A DNA stretch of 64,000 nt, from positions 23,981,653 to 24,045,652 of the forward strand of contig OX439137.1 of the NCBI GenBank assembly GCA_949318235.1, written 5' to 3'. Each line of letters begins with the position of its first letter. Positions within the stretch are counted from its first letter, which is position 1. This stretch comes from Ecdyonurus torrentis (Eukaryota; Arthropoda; Insecta; Ephemeroptera; Heptageniidae). Positions 24,569 to 36,428 of this stretch are shown in pieces. The translations under genes and the position numbers were made by a program. The notes beneath the pieces were generated by a model, which made no database searches, was not told the origin of the DNA, and saw only the letters and a list, made by a program, of their open reading frames with translations.

Positions 24569-25380
24569 TATATACTTTTGGAGTTGTTTTGATTTCTTAT
24601 ATTGCAACAGTTATTAGAAACAATAGCTAACACACAACTATAAATATTTGAATTAAATAAGCAGAATTATTTTGTCAATGTATACGCAAAATTTAATTTA
24701 TTATGTTAATACCTTTTTTTTTTTTTTTTTTTTTTTTTTTCCATATAAAATCTAAATTATAATGATAATATATTTGACCATACAAATTCAGTATCTTTTA
24801 TTTGTATAACAATAACATTGCTTATTTACAATATTTCAATTTTTAATATTTATTAATTATAAATATTATTATATATAATAATTGTCAGTTACTTTTTGTT
24901 TTTGTCTTTTGTTATGAAAAATAATAATAACAAAACTGATATTACAATATTTTGTATTATATGATTGTAGTATATACAGGAGAAAGAGATACGAATAAAT
25001 CTAAATTTTAATTTACATAATCTGGCCACTGATTGAAATGACATAACATAGACGGACGGTAAATGTGAAATATTCAAACAATACTAAATCACCGTGATAT
25101 AGCACAACAGACTATATCTGTACACTGAAATAACTTACTAACAAATCTAATATTTTAGGTAAAATTATAAATTAAATATCAATATCAGTTGTTTCTGCAA
25201 ACTATATAGTAAAAAACTTAAACAATGATTCGCTGTATACAAAAAAAAAAAAAAAAAAAAAAAGTTACACAGTTATTGGTTGATCCAGTTTTTTTCGTCA
25301 TTTAGAACCAATAAAAATAAAGTGCTGTTGAGCATAGAACTTTTTTTTTTTTTTGGTAAATTTCTGTTTATTCTTTGCAG
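24569..25380. other. AT-rich DNA with homopolymers, no gene seen
   Basis: T tract at about 24714-24740, A tract at about 25241-25263, T tract at about 25341-25354. The minus-strand 62-codon frame near 24889-25077 is not supported by anything else. Confidence 0.5.
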
Positions 25381-25450
25381 GTCTGAAGATCTAAACGAAG
25401 AAATAAAAAACATGAACCATACATATAAATGTCCTATAGTGATGACATAA
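25381..25450 (+). other. Candidate terminal exon (22 codons and stop)
   Basis: TTTCTGTTTATTCTTTGCAG, a strong-looking acceptor, immediately precedes the segment. After one base the frame reads SEDLNEEIKNMNHTYKCP then IVMT and a TAA stop at 25448-25450. The other two frames stop within four codons. It would need an upstream exon ending with two spare bases, so it does not join directly to the candidate at 14669-14714 (which leaves one). I recognise no protein; chance remains likely. Confidence 0.22.
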
Positions 25451-25655
25451 TCAGGAGTTCTTAATCCCCCCCCCTCCCCAAAGCCTTACGACACATGAAA
25501 GCGTGGACCAGTAAAGAATATGCTGTTTCAAATGAAATTAAAATATCAAAACTGATAATTTTAAAGCTCAATATTTGTGTGTAGTTTGCAGAAACTATTT
25601 ACATATTTAAATTGACGTCACGTGTTACAGTTGTGTTTTGACTTTGAGACATCAG

Positions 25656-25780
25656 CTATGGTTAATCAAATGGAATGTACATTTTTTGGTGCAAGAGAAC
25701 AGGGTTTACGATCAGTATTATTGTTATTTACGTAAGTCCCATCAAGTGTTTTGTGATGTAAATACTAATGTTTGCTTATA
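25656..25780. mobile_element. Junction of two repeat fragments
   Basis: 25656-25731 (ATGGTTAATCAAATGGAATG, TTTTTTGGTGCAAGAGAACA, GGGTTTACGATCAGTATTAT) matches the right half of the palindrome at 46889-47006. 25732-25780 (CGTAAGTCCCATCAAGTGTT then TTGTGATGTAAATACTAATG) matches the end block of family A. Confidence 0.55.
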
Positions 25781-25965
25781 GTATATATTTTTTAGTGCAC
25801 TTTGTTTTTCAGGGAAATAATCGATTAAAGGACAATTTTTATAGTTAATATAAATTATTATTAATGTTTTTTTATAAATCATGAATTAAAACAGCAATAT
25901 TTTAAAAAATAGCCCATAAACAACTTTTTAATACTTTTTCATACTAGCCTTAAAAAGTTAAAATA

Positions 25966-26135
25966 AAAACGACTCTCCAGACCAGACATCATGCCCTTTT
26001 AATTCATTAAACACTTAATGGGATTCCCAAAAATACAATTATTTTGACAAGTAAGTTGACAAGGGCTTTAAGGGACAAAATATGTGTATGTATGTATAAT
26101 AGTCCCATTTCATGATTTAACATAGAGGATTCTTT
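25966..26135. mobile_element. Fused fragments of variant family A and family H
   Basis: 25966-26040 (TCCAGACC, ATGCCCTTTTAATTCATTAA, ATGGGATTCCCAAAAA) follows the variant family A copy at 5854-6175. 26070-26135 (GGGACAAAATATGTGTATG, TAATAGTCCCATTTCATGAT) follows the right end of the family H element at 45747-46058. Confidence 0.45.
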
Positions 26136-26338
26136 TTTTTTTAACACCAGTATCTCTTTAAATATCAAAATATATTAACTTATAAAGTATAATATATTTT
26201 CTGACCCAATTTCTTTCCGTGTAACCAGAACATCTGTTTTTACTATTAAGTCTCTTGCATGCTGCTACTACTGCCTGCCTTTTCATCCCTGATTATGAAT
26301 TAGATTTATTGTTATCACTAAATCCCATTTATCTCTTT

Positions 26339-26853
<515 letters not shown>

Positions 26854-27020
26854 GTACACTGAAAACCCTTCTAAACCTAAAATCAAAGATGATGCCGCTT
26901 TCTAAAGAAAAGGGTAAGGTAAGGTAAGAGCAGCGTTACCAAATACCTGAAAATCATGAATTAATTCTTTAAAAAGCAGCAACGTGTTTGATGTTACGTT
27001 TAGTAGGGCTTTCAGTGTAC
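26854..27020. mobile_element. Family E element, short deleted copy
   Basis: Starts GTACACTGAAAACCCTTCTA and ends CGTTTAGTAGGGCTTTCAGT then GTAC. It shares ATCAAAGATGATGCCGCTTT and GTAAGAGCAGCGTTACCA with the full copy at 22373-22805, but the inner arms are missing. Confidence 0.7.
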
Positions 27021-27063
27021 ATAATTCTGACTTCCAGAGCACTAACTAAAAAAAAAACTGCAT

Positions 27064-27260
27064 GTAAAGAGTAAATTACGTAATTTATGCTGCATTTATG
27101 TCATTATAAAATGGAACAGCATAAAGAACTATGCTGCTGCACAATAATAATATTTATGCTTATGTAACATAGTTGTTATGCAGTACAGCATAAATTATGT
27201 TGTACTTAACAAATGTTGCTGAAAGTGAGTTAGCAGAATTATTACGTTTTTTCTACGTGT
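27064..27260 (+). mobile_element. Family C element
   Basis: GTAAATTACGTAATTTATGC, TGCATTTATGTCATTATAAA, GTAACATAGTTATTATGCAG, ATTATGTTGTACTTAACAAA and TGAGTTAGCAGAATTATTAC follow the family order. Confidence 0.75.
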
Positions 27261-27544
27261 TTTATCTGTACTTTTTTATTCTTATAAGATTCACCTTCAC
27301 ACTATAAAGAAGTGTTTTCTTTGGTTCATTATTTAGACTATAGTTTTCAAAGTCATTAGCTAAGTGTTTTCTTTGTATAGATCATATAATATTTAGTTTT
27401 AAAACTATAAAATGTCATAGAATACACTTTAAGAGAAAATATTACGAAGTGATATGTTACAAAACGAACGGTCACGAATCGTCACGAAATATTTCAGTAA
27501 TATGATGAAATGTTACAGAAACGTTTTAGTTATGTTATGTAAAG

Positions 27545-27785
27545 CAACGAAGCTGAAGGTAACGTAAGGCAACGACTGCGAATTTCGTTCGTCTTTTCCG
27601 AATATGCCCGATCGACGAAATCTATTTCCGGTAAAATTTCATTTTTTTTTTAAAAAATTACACACGATAATATTTTCCCGCCATCAAAACGTGAAAAATA
27701 CCGGAAATAAAAATTTAAATCTTGCAGCAGACGCACGAAATGCGCAGTCGATGCCTTACGTTATCTTTAGCTTCGTTGATGTAAA
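27545..27785. repeat. Fold-back element
   Basis: GCAACGAAGCTGAAGGTAAC, GTAAGGCAACGACTGCGAAT then TTCG on the left pair with CGAAATGCGCAGTCGATGCC, TTACGTTATCTTTAGCTTCG then TTG on the right. The loop repeats TTTCCGG / CCGGAAAT. The nearest upstream bases also hold GTCACGAATCGTCACGAA. No second copy seen. Confidence 0.6.
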
Positions 27786-27820
27786 GCACATGCAAACACG
27801 ATCAAATATTTAAATGCATC

Positions 27821-28160
27821 TTAAAGCCATAGACCACATAAAACAACATGTGCTTTTTAATGAATAAACACAAAATGGTATCTTCAAAATTGATGACAAT
27901 TTTTACCACAATGTTAATGTAGCCCCACAAGAGAGCGTGAAAATACTGTAAAGTATGCCATTTGCGTGACTATTCATGTTTCTGACGTCAGAAACATACA
28001 AAAATTAGTAAAAAAAATGTTGTGCGGGTTGCATAAATTGAAATTTTCTGATCACTGCTACGGCGTTACTGTTGTGTTTTGAGACAAACTAAAGTTATTT
28101 ATGTAAGTCCCATCAAGTGTTTTGTGATATAAATGCTTATGTTTTCTTCTGGTCTATTCC
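27821..28160 (+). mobile_element. Family A reference copy
   Basis: One of the best-preserved copies. Order: TTAAAGCCATAGACCACATA, AAACAACATGTGCTTTTTAA, GATGACAATTTTTACC, AATGTTAATGTAGCCCCACA, AGAGAGCGTGAAAATACTGT, AAAGTATGCCATTTGCGTGA, TTTCTGACGTCAGAAACAT, TTGTGCGGGTTGCATAAATT, CTGATCACTGCTACGG, AAGTCCCATCAAGTGTTTTG, ATGCTTATGTTTTCTTCTGG and TCTATTCC. The centre TTTCTGACGTCAGAAA is a perfect palindrome. No protein-coding capacity. Confidence 0.85.
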
Positions 28161-28174
28161 TAAATAAACAAAAA

Positions 28175-28525
28175 TAAAATAATAAATTACGTAATTTATG
28201 CTGTTCAATACTATACTCGACTCAAAAAACCTGAGTTACCTGCCGTTCAACCTTTTACGGTATCGCCGAGTTGCCCCCTTCTCCTCAAATGTGACAATGG
28301 GCGATACTTTAGGCATGCCCGATTTAAATCGACTGAGGTTTTTTGAGTCGAGTATACACTATATTACGATTATATACTATAGAAATATGGCTAATTTAGA
28401 AATAATTATGCTGTAAAACATAATATTTATGCTTTTGAAGCATATTATGAAGTATAACATTATGCTGTATTGAAAAAATTGTGCTAAAAATGAGCTAGTT
28501 AAATTATTACATATTTTCGTCCTTG
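28175..28525 (+). mobile_element. Family C element interrupted by a short TIR element
   Basis: Left part: AATAAATTACGTAATTTATG then CTG. After the insert at 28212-28356, the right part resumes TTAGAAATAATTATGCTG, AACATTATGCTGTATTG, AAATTGTGCTAAAAATGAGC and ends TTACATATTTTCGTCC. Confidence 0.65.
28212..28356. mobile_element. Short TIR element (TATACTCGACTC), copy 2
   Basis: Starts TATACTCGACTCAAAAAACC then TGAG; ends CTGAGGTTTTTTGAGTCGAG then TATA. The 24-bp ends are a near-perfect inverted repeat. The interior GGTATCGCCGAGTTGCCCCC and AATGGGCGATAC match the copy at 17476-17624. Confidence 0.85.
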
Positions 28526-28968
28526 CAGTTCGTTTAACTTTTAAATAAAAATAAAATCCACATAATTCCACAACTTTATAGATAGAAACCTATTGTAAAT
28601 AAAGCTTATTGATATTGGCAACCAATGTTAGTATGTCAAATAAATAATCGATTTTTTTTTATTTGTTATTTACGAAACATTATAATAATAAATAACATTA
28701 AAAATAAGGTCATTGACCTCTCACATGTTGACTTTATATAATCATTGTTATAATGCCCTTCAAATATATAATATTTTAATATAAATTTACATTATACTTA
28801 AAGTCTATTTTATTATATTTTTATATGATAAAATAGACTTTATGTTCATATAAGATTTTATTGAACTCAAGTATACAACTACGCTATTGGGAAGTTTTAG
28901 GACGGTCTGATTGTTAAAGTATAGGGGGGATGAAAATATACGTAACGTAACTTTCATTTGTATGTGTA

Positions 28969-29064
<96 letters not shown>

Positions 29065-29329
29065 ACCTAGAGAAAAGAAAAGCATAAAAAATTTGATTAA
29101 AAAATAGAAATCAATCAAGATTAAAGTTTTATTACTAAAAACACTTTACAGTGAAATTAATCAGTTAACTTTTACATAGCATGCATTTTGGAACGTTTTT
29201 GACATTAAAAATATACTATATATTCTGTGAATTTAACTTTGTAATATAAAAGTGATGTAATTCAATATTTTGATACAAATACTTAGGATATAGGAAGAAA
29301 ATTTTAAAGTTAATACTTCGTACAGATGT
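28526..29329. repeat. AT-rich DNA with a long (TA)n tract and a small hairpin
   Basis: (TA)n at about 28971-29062. A hairpin AAGTCTATTTTAT / ATAAAATAGACTTT lies at about 28800-28843. No gene seen. Confidence 0.75.
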
Positions 29330-29701
29330 TTAAAGCCATAGACCACATATTTATATGAAACAGCATGTGCTTGTTAATGATCAAACATAAAATATGGACC
29401 TCCAAAACTGATAACAAGTTTTACCAGAATGTATAAATGTAGCCTTACAAGAGAGAGTGAAATTTCTGACAGTACCGGTTTCTGACGTCAGAAACAGATA
29501 AAAATTAGAATGTTGTGCGGGTTGCATAAATTGAAATTTTTTTAATGACTGCTACAATGCTGCAGTTGGGTTTTGAGACAAATTAATGTTATTTATGTAA
29601 GTCCCATCAAGTGTTTTGTGATACAACTACTTATTTGTTGTATTGTATCTTGTTTTGTGATACAACTAAAATTTATGTTTTCTTATGGTCTATTCCTTTA
29701 A
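29330..29701 (+). mobile_element. Family A element with internal duplication, TTAA-bounded
   Basis: Starts TTTAAAGCCATAGACCACAT and ends TATGGTCTATTCCTTTAA. It carries TTTCTGACGTCAGAAACAG and GTTGTGCGGGTTGCATAAAT. Near the 3' end, TGTTTTGTGATACAACTA is repeated about 38 bp apart, a short local duplication not seen in other copies. Confidence 0.85.
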
Positions 29702-30720
29702 GGCTTAAGGGAGTAGGTGACCAAATGATATCTCGTATTAAAAAAAATTTGTCCCAACAAACACGCAAAGTAAAAACTAGACGGTTTGAATTATAATATT
29801 AACACAAAGCAAAGAAGAAATAGTACTTGAAAGATTAGCTACGTCAAACATGTGAAAACACGATCAAATATATAAAGATTACATGCAAATGTGTAAATTT
29901 AAATTTTAGTGGCAAATTTTAGTCAAATTAGAAACTTTTTTAATATTAAAAATATTAATAAAACTTTGTTCGGAATTTTTTTAAAAATAAATTTACTGTT
30001 TGTTTTGCTGAAAATAAAGAATGTACAAAGAGTTATTGCGAAAATATAGCTCCTCTTTTGACAATTTCCGGTCCAAGTCGGTCACCTTCATCGTTAACAA
30101 GATTCACCCACATATAGCATTACAATAAGGCAAACATGATAAAGAAAACAGATGAAAAATGTATTATTCACATTCGTAATGACTAATAAACCATCGCAAC
30201 TTATATATCGCCTAAAGAGTGATTTTCTATAAATTTTAATTTTAAATACAAAAATAGTAATTAACTTTTGAGCCAGATGTTTAAAAAATAACAAATATAA
30301 TAATAAATTAATATATTAATTATAAAGCTAAATAAGTTAAAATATAATAACATTAATAAACTGTAGAACTCAGTAGTTTGCAATAGTATATTATTTAATT
30401 TATAATTTGCCGCATAAAATTAATTAATATTCTATTGTTGTTATATGGTAATTAAATAATCTAATTAATTCATAAAATTTACTATATATATACGAAGATT
30501 CTTTTGATCTCTTTTGTTTTAAAATTTAATTTGGTTTTCTGCTTTTAGTTATTTGTAGTTACATTGAATTATTAAATTTTATACGCATAATTTTAAAAAA
30601 AAAGTTTAATTTAATGCTAAGATTTTTATTTTTAATTTGAGTATAATTGATATCTGTTATAATGTGTTAAGATTGTTTTAAATTTATTTTAGTAAGAGAA
30701 GGGGTCAAATGTATTTGAAT
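29702..30720. other. AT-rich DNA, no gene seen
   Basis: Long low-complexity stretch. The only richer patch is TTTCCGGTCCAAGTCGGTCA near 30065. No family recognised. Confidence 0.5.
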
Positions 30721-31160
30721 TATAATCGTCTATAGGCCTCTTGCAACTCCTTGCGCTTTGTAGCCATGTTTGTGGTACCTAATGCATTGTCCAGCATCAG
30801 GGGTAGCCCAGGCGCAGAATTTCAAATAAGCCCCGCCCACAAACCACCCAGCTGATCAGTTTTGATGACGTCACTCTGGGACCAAGTGCAATGTAAAAAG
30901 GTCTATCAAACCCCTTTAATCTGGATTTACGCCAAAATACGTAACTTTGACGAGTTTTTCACCCCTACACAAAAGATGTATTGGTATTTCAGGCAATTAA
31001 ATCTGGGGTTATCGTATCGCTAGAGATAAATGTTACAATTTTATTGTCCAAAAAGCATCTCGCCACAGCCAATATAATGGCAATCTGGTCCCAGAACTAC
31101 GTCACACGCAGAAGCACTTGCGCAAAGCGCAACCAAAATGAAGCTTTTTATGCACTCATC
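30721..31160. other. Unidentified GC-richer segment
   Basis: Much less AT-rich than its surroundings: GTAGCCCAGGCGCAGAAT, AGCCCCGCCCACAAACCACC, TGATGACGTCACTCTGGGAC and later GGCAATCTGGTCCCAGAACT, ACGTCACACGCAGAAGCACT. CTGGGACCA and TGGTCCCAG are inverted about 210 bp apart, and TTGCGCTTTG at the left matches the complement of CAAAGCGCAA at the right, so it is probably a diverged fold-back element. The plus-strand 101-codon frame shows no recognisable domain. Confidence 0.45.
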
Positions 31161-31174
31161 TATATAAATACATC

Positions 31175-31490
31175 TTGGTCCAGCATAGGGGAAACATCAT
31201 TTCTACTAATTTTTCACATAAAAAGAGTGGTGGCACAGGAAAATAACTCATTTGGGGAGTTAAAAAACACTAAGCAATATTTTTGAGATCAGTGATGCTG
31301 TAAATAGGTTGAATTAGTATCTTAAGTATGTGAGAAAAATAACAATATCAAAAAATTAACTGATTTTCCATAGAAAATAGCCAAACACGAAGGTTGTGCA
31401 ATGCTGAGCAATGTTATTCATTACTTCAGTATAGCGTCCAAGCGCATTGAATATGACGTCATCCGCATACACCGCTTACAAAAACTATTG
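31175..31490 (-). mobile_element. Family F element, diverged
   Basis: TCCAGCATAGGGGAAACATC, CAATATTTTTGAGATCAGTG, GTAAATAGGTTGAATTAGTA, AAGTATGTGAGAAAAATAAC, AATGCTGAGCAATGTTATTC, TATGACGTCATCCGCATACA then CCGCTTA. The 3' end is clear; the other end merges with the segment upstream. Confidence 0.65.
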
Positions 31491-31532
31491 AAACCCCTCT
31501 CAAATAATCTCTCGTCAGAAAAAACTTCAACT

Positions 31533-31893
31533 CTTAGAACCAGAAGAAAAAATAAGCATTTATATCACAAAACACTTGATGGGACTTACGTAAATAGCTT
31601 TAGTTTGTCTCAAAACCCAACTTTAGCTCAGTTAAAAAAAAAATAAAAAAAAAATAAAAAAAAAAAAACGATTTATGCAACCCGCACAACACTTTTTACT
31701 AATTTTTGCATGTTTCTGACGTCAGAAATATGAATAGTCACGCAAATTGCATACAGTATTTTCACGCTCTCTCGTTGGCCTACATTAACATTCTGGTAAA
31801 AATTGTCATCCTTTTCGTTTTTTAAGATCCTTTTTCGTGTTTATTCATTACTCATTACAAAGCACATGTTGTTTTATGTGGTCTATGGCTCTA
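31533..31893 (-). mobile_element. Family A element, minus orientation
   Basis: Begins AACCAGAAGAAAAAATAAGC, contains AACACTTGATGGGACTTACG, ATGCAACCCGCACAACAC, TTTCTGACGTCAGAAATATG and CACGCTCTCTCGTTGGCC, and ends TATGTGGTCTATGGCTCTAA. An A-rich expansion sits inside at about 31638-31668. Confidence 0.8.
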
Positions 31894-32649
31894 AGTTTCA
31901 AATTAAAAAATTATTGCAGAAATTAATGCAAAAGTCTAAAATCTTACATATTTTACAGTGAATTTAAATCTATATCAAAGATATATAATATTATATATAT
32001 ATAATATACTTTTTGAAAAACTGATTTCCATTATCATTAATTTCAAAATAAAAAAAGAAAGTAAGTTCAAAAAATCTTGAGAGATTATAATAATTCAGCT
32101 TGCATTAAATAAAATAAAAAAAAACTCTATAATGTCTACCGTCGAAAAGCTTAAAGACATGTTATATAAATTCAAGCTTTTTTTTATAAAATTTAATAAT
32201 GGGAGAAAATTTTCGTATATAAAAAAGCTTAAAAAGATATTTTGTAAGTCTTCTTTTTTGTATCCTTTAAATACTTAAACATTATAATAAAAAACCCAAA
32301 ACGATCCATGTATATCTTTACTATAACCCCCCTCTCCTATTGAATATAATAATAATAGTTATGTAAAATAAAAAAGGGGGAAAAATAAAATTTAAATTTT
32401 TAAACACAAAAATAAACATTTTAATAAAGACTTTTATATAACAATTTAAAAGAGAGAAAAAAATGTTACTGAATTTTTAGGAGTATGAATTTTTAAGAGT
32501 GGATTTTTTTTTTAAAATAAATTTCATATTTAAGTAAAAATAATATCAATTATTGGGTATAATATTTTTTGGATCCCCTAATATTTTTAATATCATTTTA
32601 ATAATGTCCTTTTTTTTATTCACTGAAGATTTGTTCTAAACATTTACAT
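31894..32649. other. AT-rich DNA, no gene seen
   Basis: Low-complexity sequence, no family recognised. Confidence 0.5.
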
Positions 32650-32963
32650 TATAGGGTGTGTACGCATGACGTCATTTTGAGTGCTTTTTGATGCTCTTCT
32701 TGAGCATTGAATATGAATAACATTGCTTATAGCATAGGACAAACGTAGTTTTTGGCAATTTTCTTTGGAAAATTATCTATTTTATTGCTATTATTATTTT
32801 TCTTGCATAATTGAAAAATAATTCAACCGGTTAACAGCATCAATGCTCTTGAAAAAATTCCATAGTATTTTTAAATTGGAAAATGAGCAATTTTCACATA
32901 GTGGCCCATGTTATTAAGCGCTCACTTATGGCGTCAACTTTAACATGAATGAAGCCACCCTAT
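32650..32963 (+). mobile_element. Family F element, second subfamily
   Basis: Starts TATAGGGTGTGTACGCATGA then CGTCAT and ends AACATGAATGAAGCCACCCT. Contains TTTTTGATGCTCTTCTTGAG, ATAGCATAGGACAAACGTAG and ACAGCATCAATGCTCTTG. Close in type to 18680-18994 but in opposite orientation. Confidence 0.8.
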
Positions 32964-33614
32964 TGAAACTTTAAACCAACATCTTTCTTTTTTAATCGAT
33001 AATTTCACATTTACAAAATTATTCATTTTATATAAAAAAAAAAAATCAATTTATCACTTTAAAAAAAATCTGGTACTTTTTTTTTTTTTTTTTTTCATAC
33101 TTAAGAAAATATTATTTTACAAAAAGAGCGTTAAAAAAATTAACATTTTAAACGACATACTTATCATATGAATAATCTTTGCGAAAAAAAAGTTAAAATT
33201 CTGTAAATTATACCATCACGTATAGTATTAAATTTATGATTATTACTTTTTAAGTGCTTTTAATTGTAATGTTTTATAGAAGTTATTTTTTTTCAACACT
33301 TTTTGTATTAAGATAAAAAAAAAAAGAAAGAAAGAAACGATATACTTGAGAATCATTTTTTTCTTTTTATAATTTATGACTTGTGAGATTTTCAGCTTAA
33401 AGATGGATTTTTAAGAGGTTTAAAAGAGCTGAAAGGAACAAGGGTGTTTGAGATTAGAAAGAAGATTATTAATTGAGCGTTTAGAGCAAGAAATTTTTAG
33501 ATAGAAATAATTTAAATATTTTTCTAATTTACTAAAATATTCAACTATTTTTTTTTTTTTTTTTGCTTCTTTTAAAATTAATGATAATTTCATTTTTAGT
33601 TCAAAATTTTGATC

Positions 33615-33671
<57 letters not shown>

Positions 33672-34699
33672 AATTACAAATATTAAAAATTGGTTATATT
33701 GTTTATACTTAAAAATAAAATATTTAAATTTCACTAAAAGAGGAAGTTTCGTATTTACGTGTTTGATTTAATTTGTTAAGACCAGGAGTATTTAAATATT
33801 GAAGGCAACGGTAAGATGTCCAGTTCTAAAAAAATGTAGACATGACATATAAAATACAAAATCCAATGTCAAATAATTTATTAAATTTTAGGAAGCAGCA
33901 CATGATTAAAATTTAATAACAGTAAAAATAAAATATACAAAAATGTACTATAAGGTACATGTGCAATTTTTTTCGTATAAACAGCGCAGTCAAAATATTT
34001 ATTCCAATTTCAAACTGCAATTTAATGATTTGCTACGCAAAGTAAAGGAAAAACAATTGAATATTTAAAAGCACTTTTATATACATTAAATATAATATTA
34101 TTCTTCAAAAGAATAATGTATAGTAATTTTCAACTCTTATATTTGAGAATCTTCAAACGATTACATTATTATGTTTTGAATATATTTGATATAGGGGCAT
34201 TGTTTTTCTATATAAAATATGAAAAAAAGATTTTCTTAGGTTATTCAAAACTTCATGATATTCTCATATTTTTTTTTCTCTTGTAAGAAAGACGATATGT
34301 ATTGACATCTATTTTTGATTTATACCAGACAAACACAAGTTATATCACTATACTGCTTTTTCGTTTATTTATTTATTTCTTTACAACAACAAAAAAAAAA
34401 AAAAAAAAAAAAAGAAGAAGAAGAATGTTTTGTAAGAATTTGTTGTTGATTTTTCCCACGCAGAAAAAAAATAGAAGAAGAAGAAAAGAAAAACAAAAGT
34501 ATTTTCCGAGCTTTAGACTTTTCTTTTAAGTAAATTCTGAAAAGAAAAAGTTTCTTTTTCTTTTTATCATTGTTCTTTATGTTTTTAGATTCTGTTACCA
34601 AAGGGTACAATTAATGTACATATGATTAAATTAAATTTTGTTTACCACTTAAACTCAATGCATATTTTTATTTTATTTGTTCAAATATAAAAATAACAA
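32964..34699. other. AT-rich DNA with simple repeats, no gene seen
   Basis: T tract at 33079-33096, AAAG repeats near 33320, interrupted (TA)n at 33617-33668, and A/AAG-rich sequence at 34390-34425 and 34465-34500. Open frames here are Lys/Arg- or Phe-rich simple-repeat readings. Confidence 0.6.
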
Positions 34700-35018
34700 T
34701 TAAATGCATAGACAACATTAAAACATAAGCATTTATATCACAGAACACATAATGGGACTTACATAAATAACATTAATTGGTTTCAAAACCTATTTGTAGC
34801 GACGTAGCAGTGATGAGAAAATGTCGATTTATGCAACCCGCACCACATTTTCATGCTAGTTTTTGCCTTTTTCTGACGTCATAAACAGAAATATTCACGA
34901 AAATTGCATACTTTACAGTTTTTTCACGCTCTCTTGTGGGGACACATTATTTACAGCCTGGTAAAAATTATCGTCAGTTTAAAAAGAACATGCTGTTTCA
35001 TGTTTTCTATGCCTTTAA
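34700..35018 (-). mobile_element. Family A element, minus orientation, TTAA-bounded
   Basis: Starts TTAAATGCATAGACAACATT and ends ATGTTTTCTATGCCTTTAA. Contains GTAGCGACGTAGCAGTGATG, ATGCAACCCGCACCACATTT, TTTCTGACGTCATAAACAG and CACGCTCTCTTGTGGGG. With 39560 and 60807 it forms a subfamily with GACAACAT at the end and GACGTCATAAACAGAAATATT at the centre. Confidence 0.85.
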
Positions 35019-35196
35019 ATATGATGTAGATTTTTAAATGCATAACTGCATAAATTATATTAACTATGCCTCTATACATCATGCAAATCTCAGTAGGTTA
35101 ACCTTGCCAAATAATCTAATATCTAGTATTTTCATAGAAATTTATAAACATTTCATAACACTATTTTTCAAAATACTGTACCTAAATTCTTTTTAA

Positions 35197-35822
35197 AGCA
35201 ATCCTAACCTTACAAAAGAAGAAGGAAAAAAACTCACAACAATAAATCACGAGATAGGACTAGTATAAATACACATATTACTCCCCTTAAGGTGGGAAAT
35301 CAGGTACTGCGGGATTGGACTAAAAAATTATGAAGAAAGAAAAATCTGAAATTTTGCACATTGATGCATTAGGATATGGTATCTTCCAAAATGTAAAAAA
35401 AATTGGGGGGTCACCATGCTAGATTTTAAATCATGATCTTTTGAAGTGTTAGTCCCATAAAAAACCATTTTAATTTCAACAATTATTTTCTCTTATCTGA
35501 TAGTCAAGGGTTCTGAAAATTTTATCATAGGTAGCTGTTACAATTTACTTTCAAATAGCATCATAAAGTTTGCAAGTTTTCTTTATTTTTAGATACAAAC
35601 CATCTATTTACAACCCTTAACTCTTCTATACCCTCACTTGTAAAGTAGGCAACCCGTTCTACAATTTCTATCATAGATCTGGATTTCATGACATCATGAA
35701 TTCTAATTTTGCCTACTTTACAGTTTTTTTAACCCCGGATAGTGAGGCTACAGAAAATTTGAGGGACATAATAAGGTTCCAACTGATAAATTTTACGTTT
35801 TTGTAATATTATTTTTATCCCT
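35197..35822 (+). mobile_element. Family H element carrying a nested family G element
   Basis: The outer parts read ATCACGAGATAGGACTAGTA then TAAATACACATATT on the left, and AAGTAGGCAACC, ATTTCTATCATAGATCTGGA, TTGCCTACTTTACAG and GTGAGGCTACAGAAA on the right. These match the uninterrupted copy at 45747-46058. TTAA flanks the pair (35193-35196 and 35823-35826). It contains TTACAGTTTTTTTAACCCCG. The left terminus is weakly conserved. Confidence 0.7.
35291..35616 (+). mobile_element. Family G element nested in family H, TTAA duplication
   Basis: GGTGGGAAATCAGGTACTGC to ATTTACAACCC, bounded by TTAA at 35287-35290 and 35617-35620. The unoccupied homologous site at 45747-46058 has a single TTAA (TGTCCCTTAACCCTTCAG), so the duplication is directly supported. 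TTAA targeting is the hallmark of piggyBac-type transposases; the terminal repeat here is too short to confirm the family. Confidence 0.85.
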
Positions 35823-35826
35823 TTAA

Positions 35827-36427
35827 TGTAATTTCTATGTAAAAAAAATAACAAAAGAATAATTTTCTCATACCAAAGTGTATACAATGGTGAATAAAAA
35901 AAAATATATAAAATAAATCATCGTAAAAACATGCTTTACTAATAAAGATAAAATTAAATGTTATATAATAATTTATAGTCTCTTATGTACTTTTTAATCT
36001 TTTAACACGTGAAACAGTTTAGACGACAATCTCATTCATCAAGTATCATAAAGCAACTGCGGGGCATGAGTGGTGGTGGGTAAGAGGGGGGGGGGGATAT
36101 TTACCTCATGCTGAGCTGCGGAAATGTTTACCTGGTATTCTAGTGATAACTCATGTGAGAGAAAAATAAATAGAAATTTATTTTAACGTGATGGAAAATA
36201 TTATGTTATGATATCATAACGGAATATTATATAAATTTTTTCTTTGTATTTTTAAAGCTTTTGTTTACAAATATCTAGAGGGTACTTTGTTAGAATACAA
36301 AGTAGTAGAAGGCTAGTTTAAAACTGGTACTCCTGAAAGATTTCATACATTGTCTAATCATATACTATACATCAAATGAGAAAGATTTAAAATTGTTATA
36401 GGGGTAATTTAATTACATATTTACACT
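35827..36427. other. AT-rich DNA, G tract, no gene seen
   Basis: A GGTGGTGGGTAAGAGGGGGG-type purine patch near 36070-36098. Nothing else recognised. Confidence 0.5.
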
Positions 36428-36428
36428 C

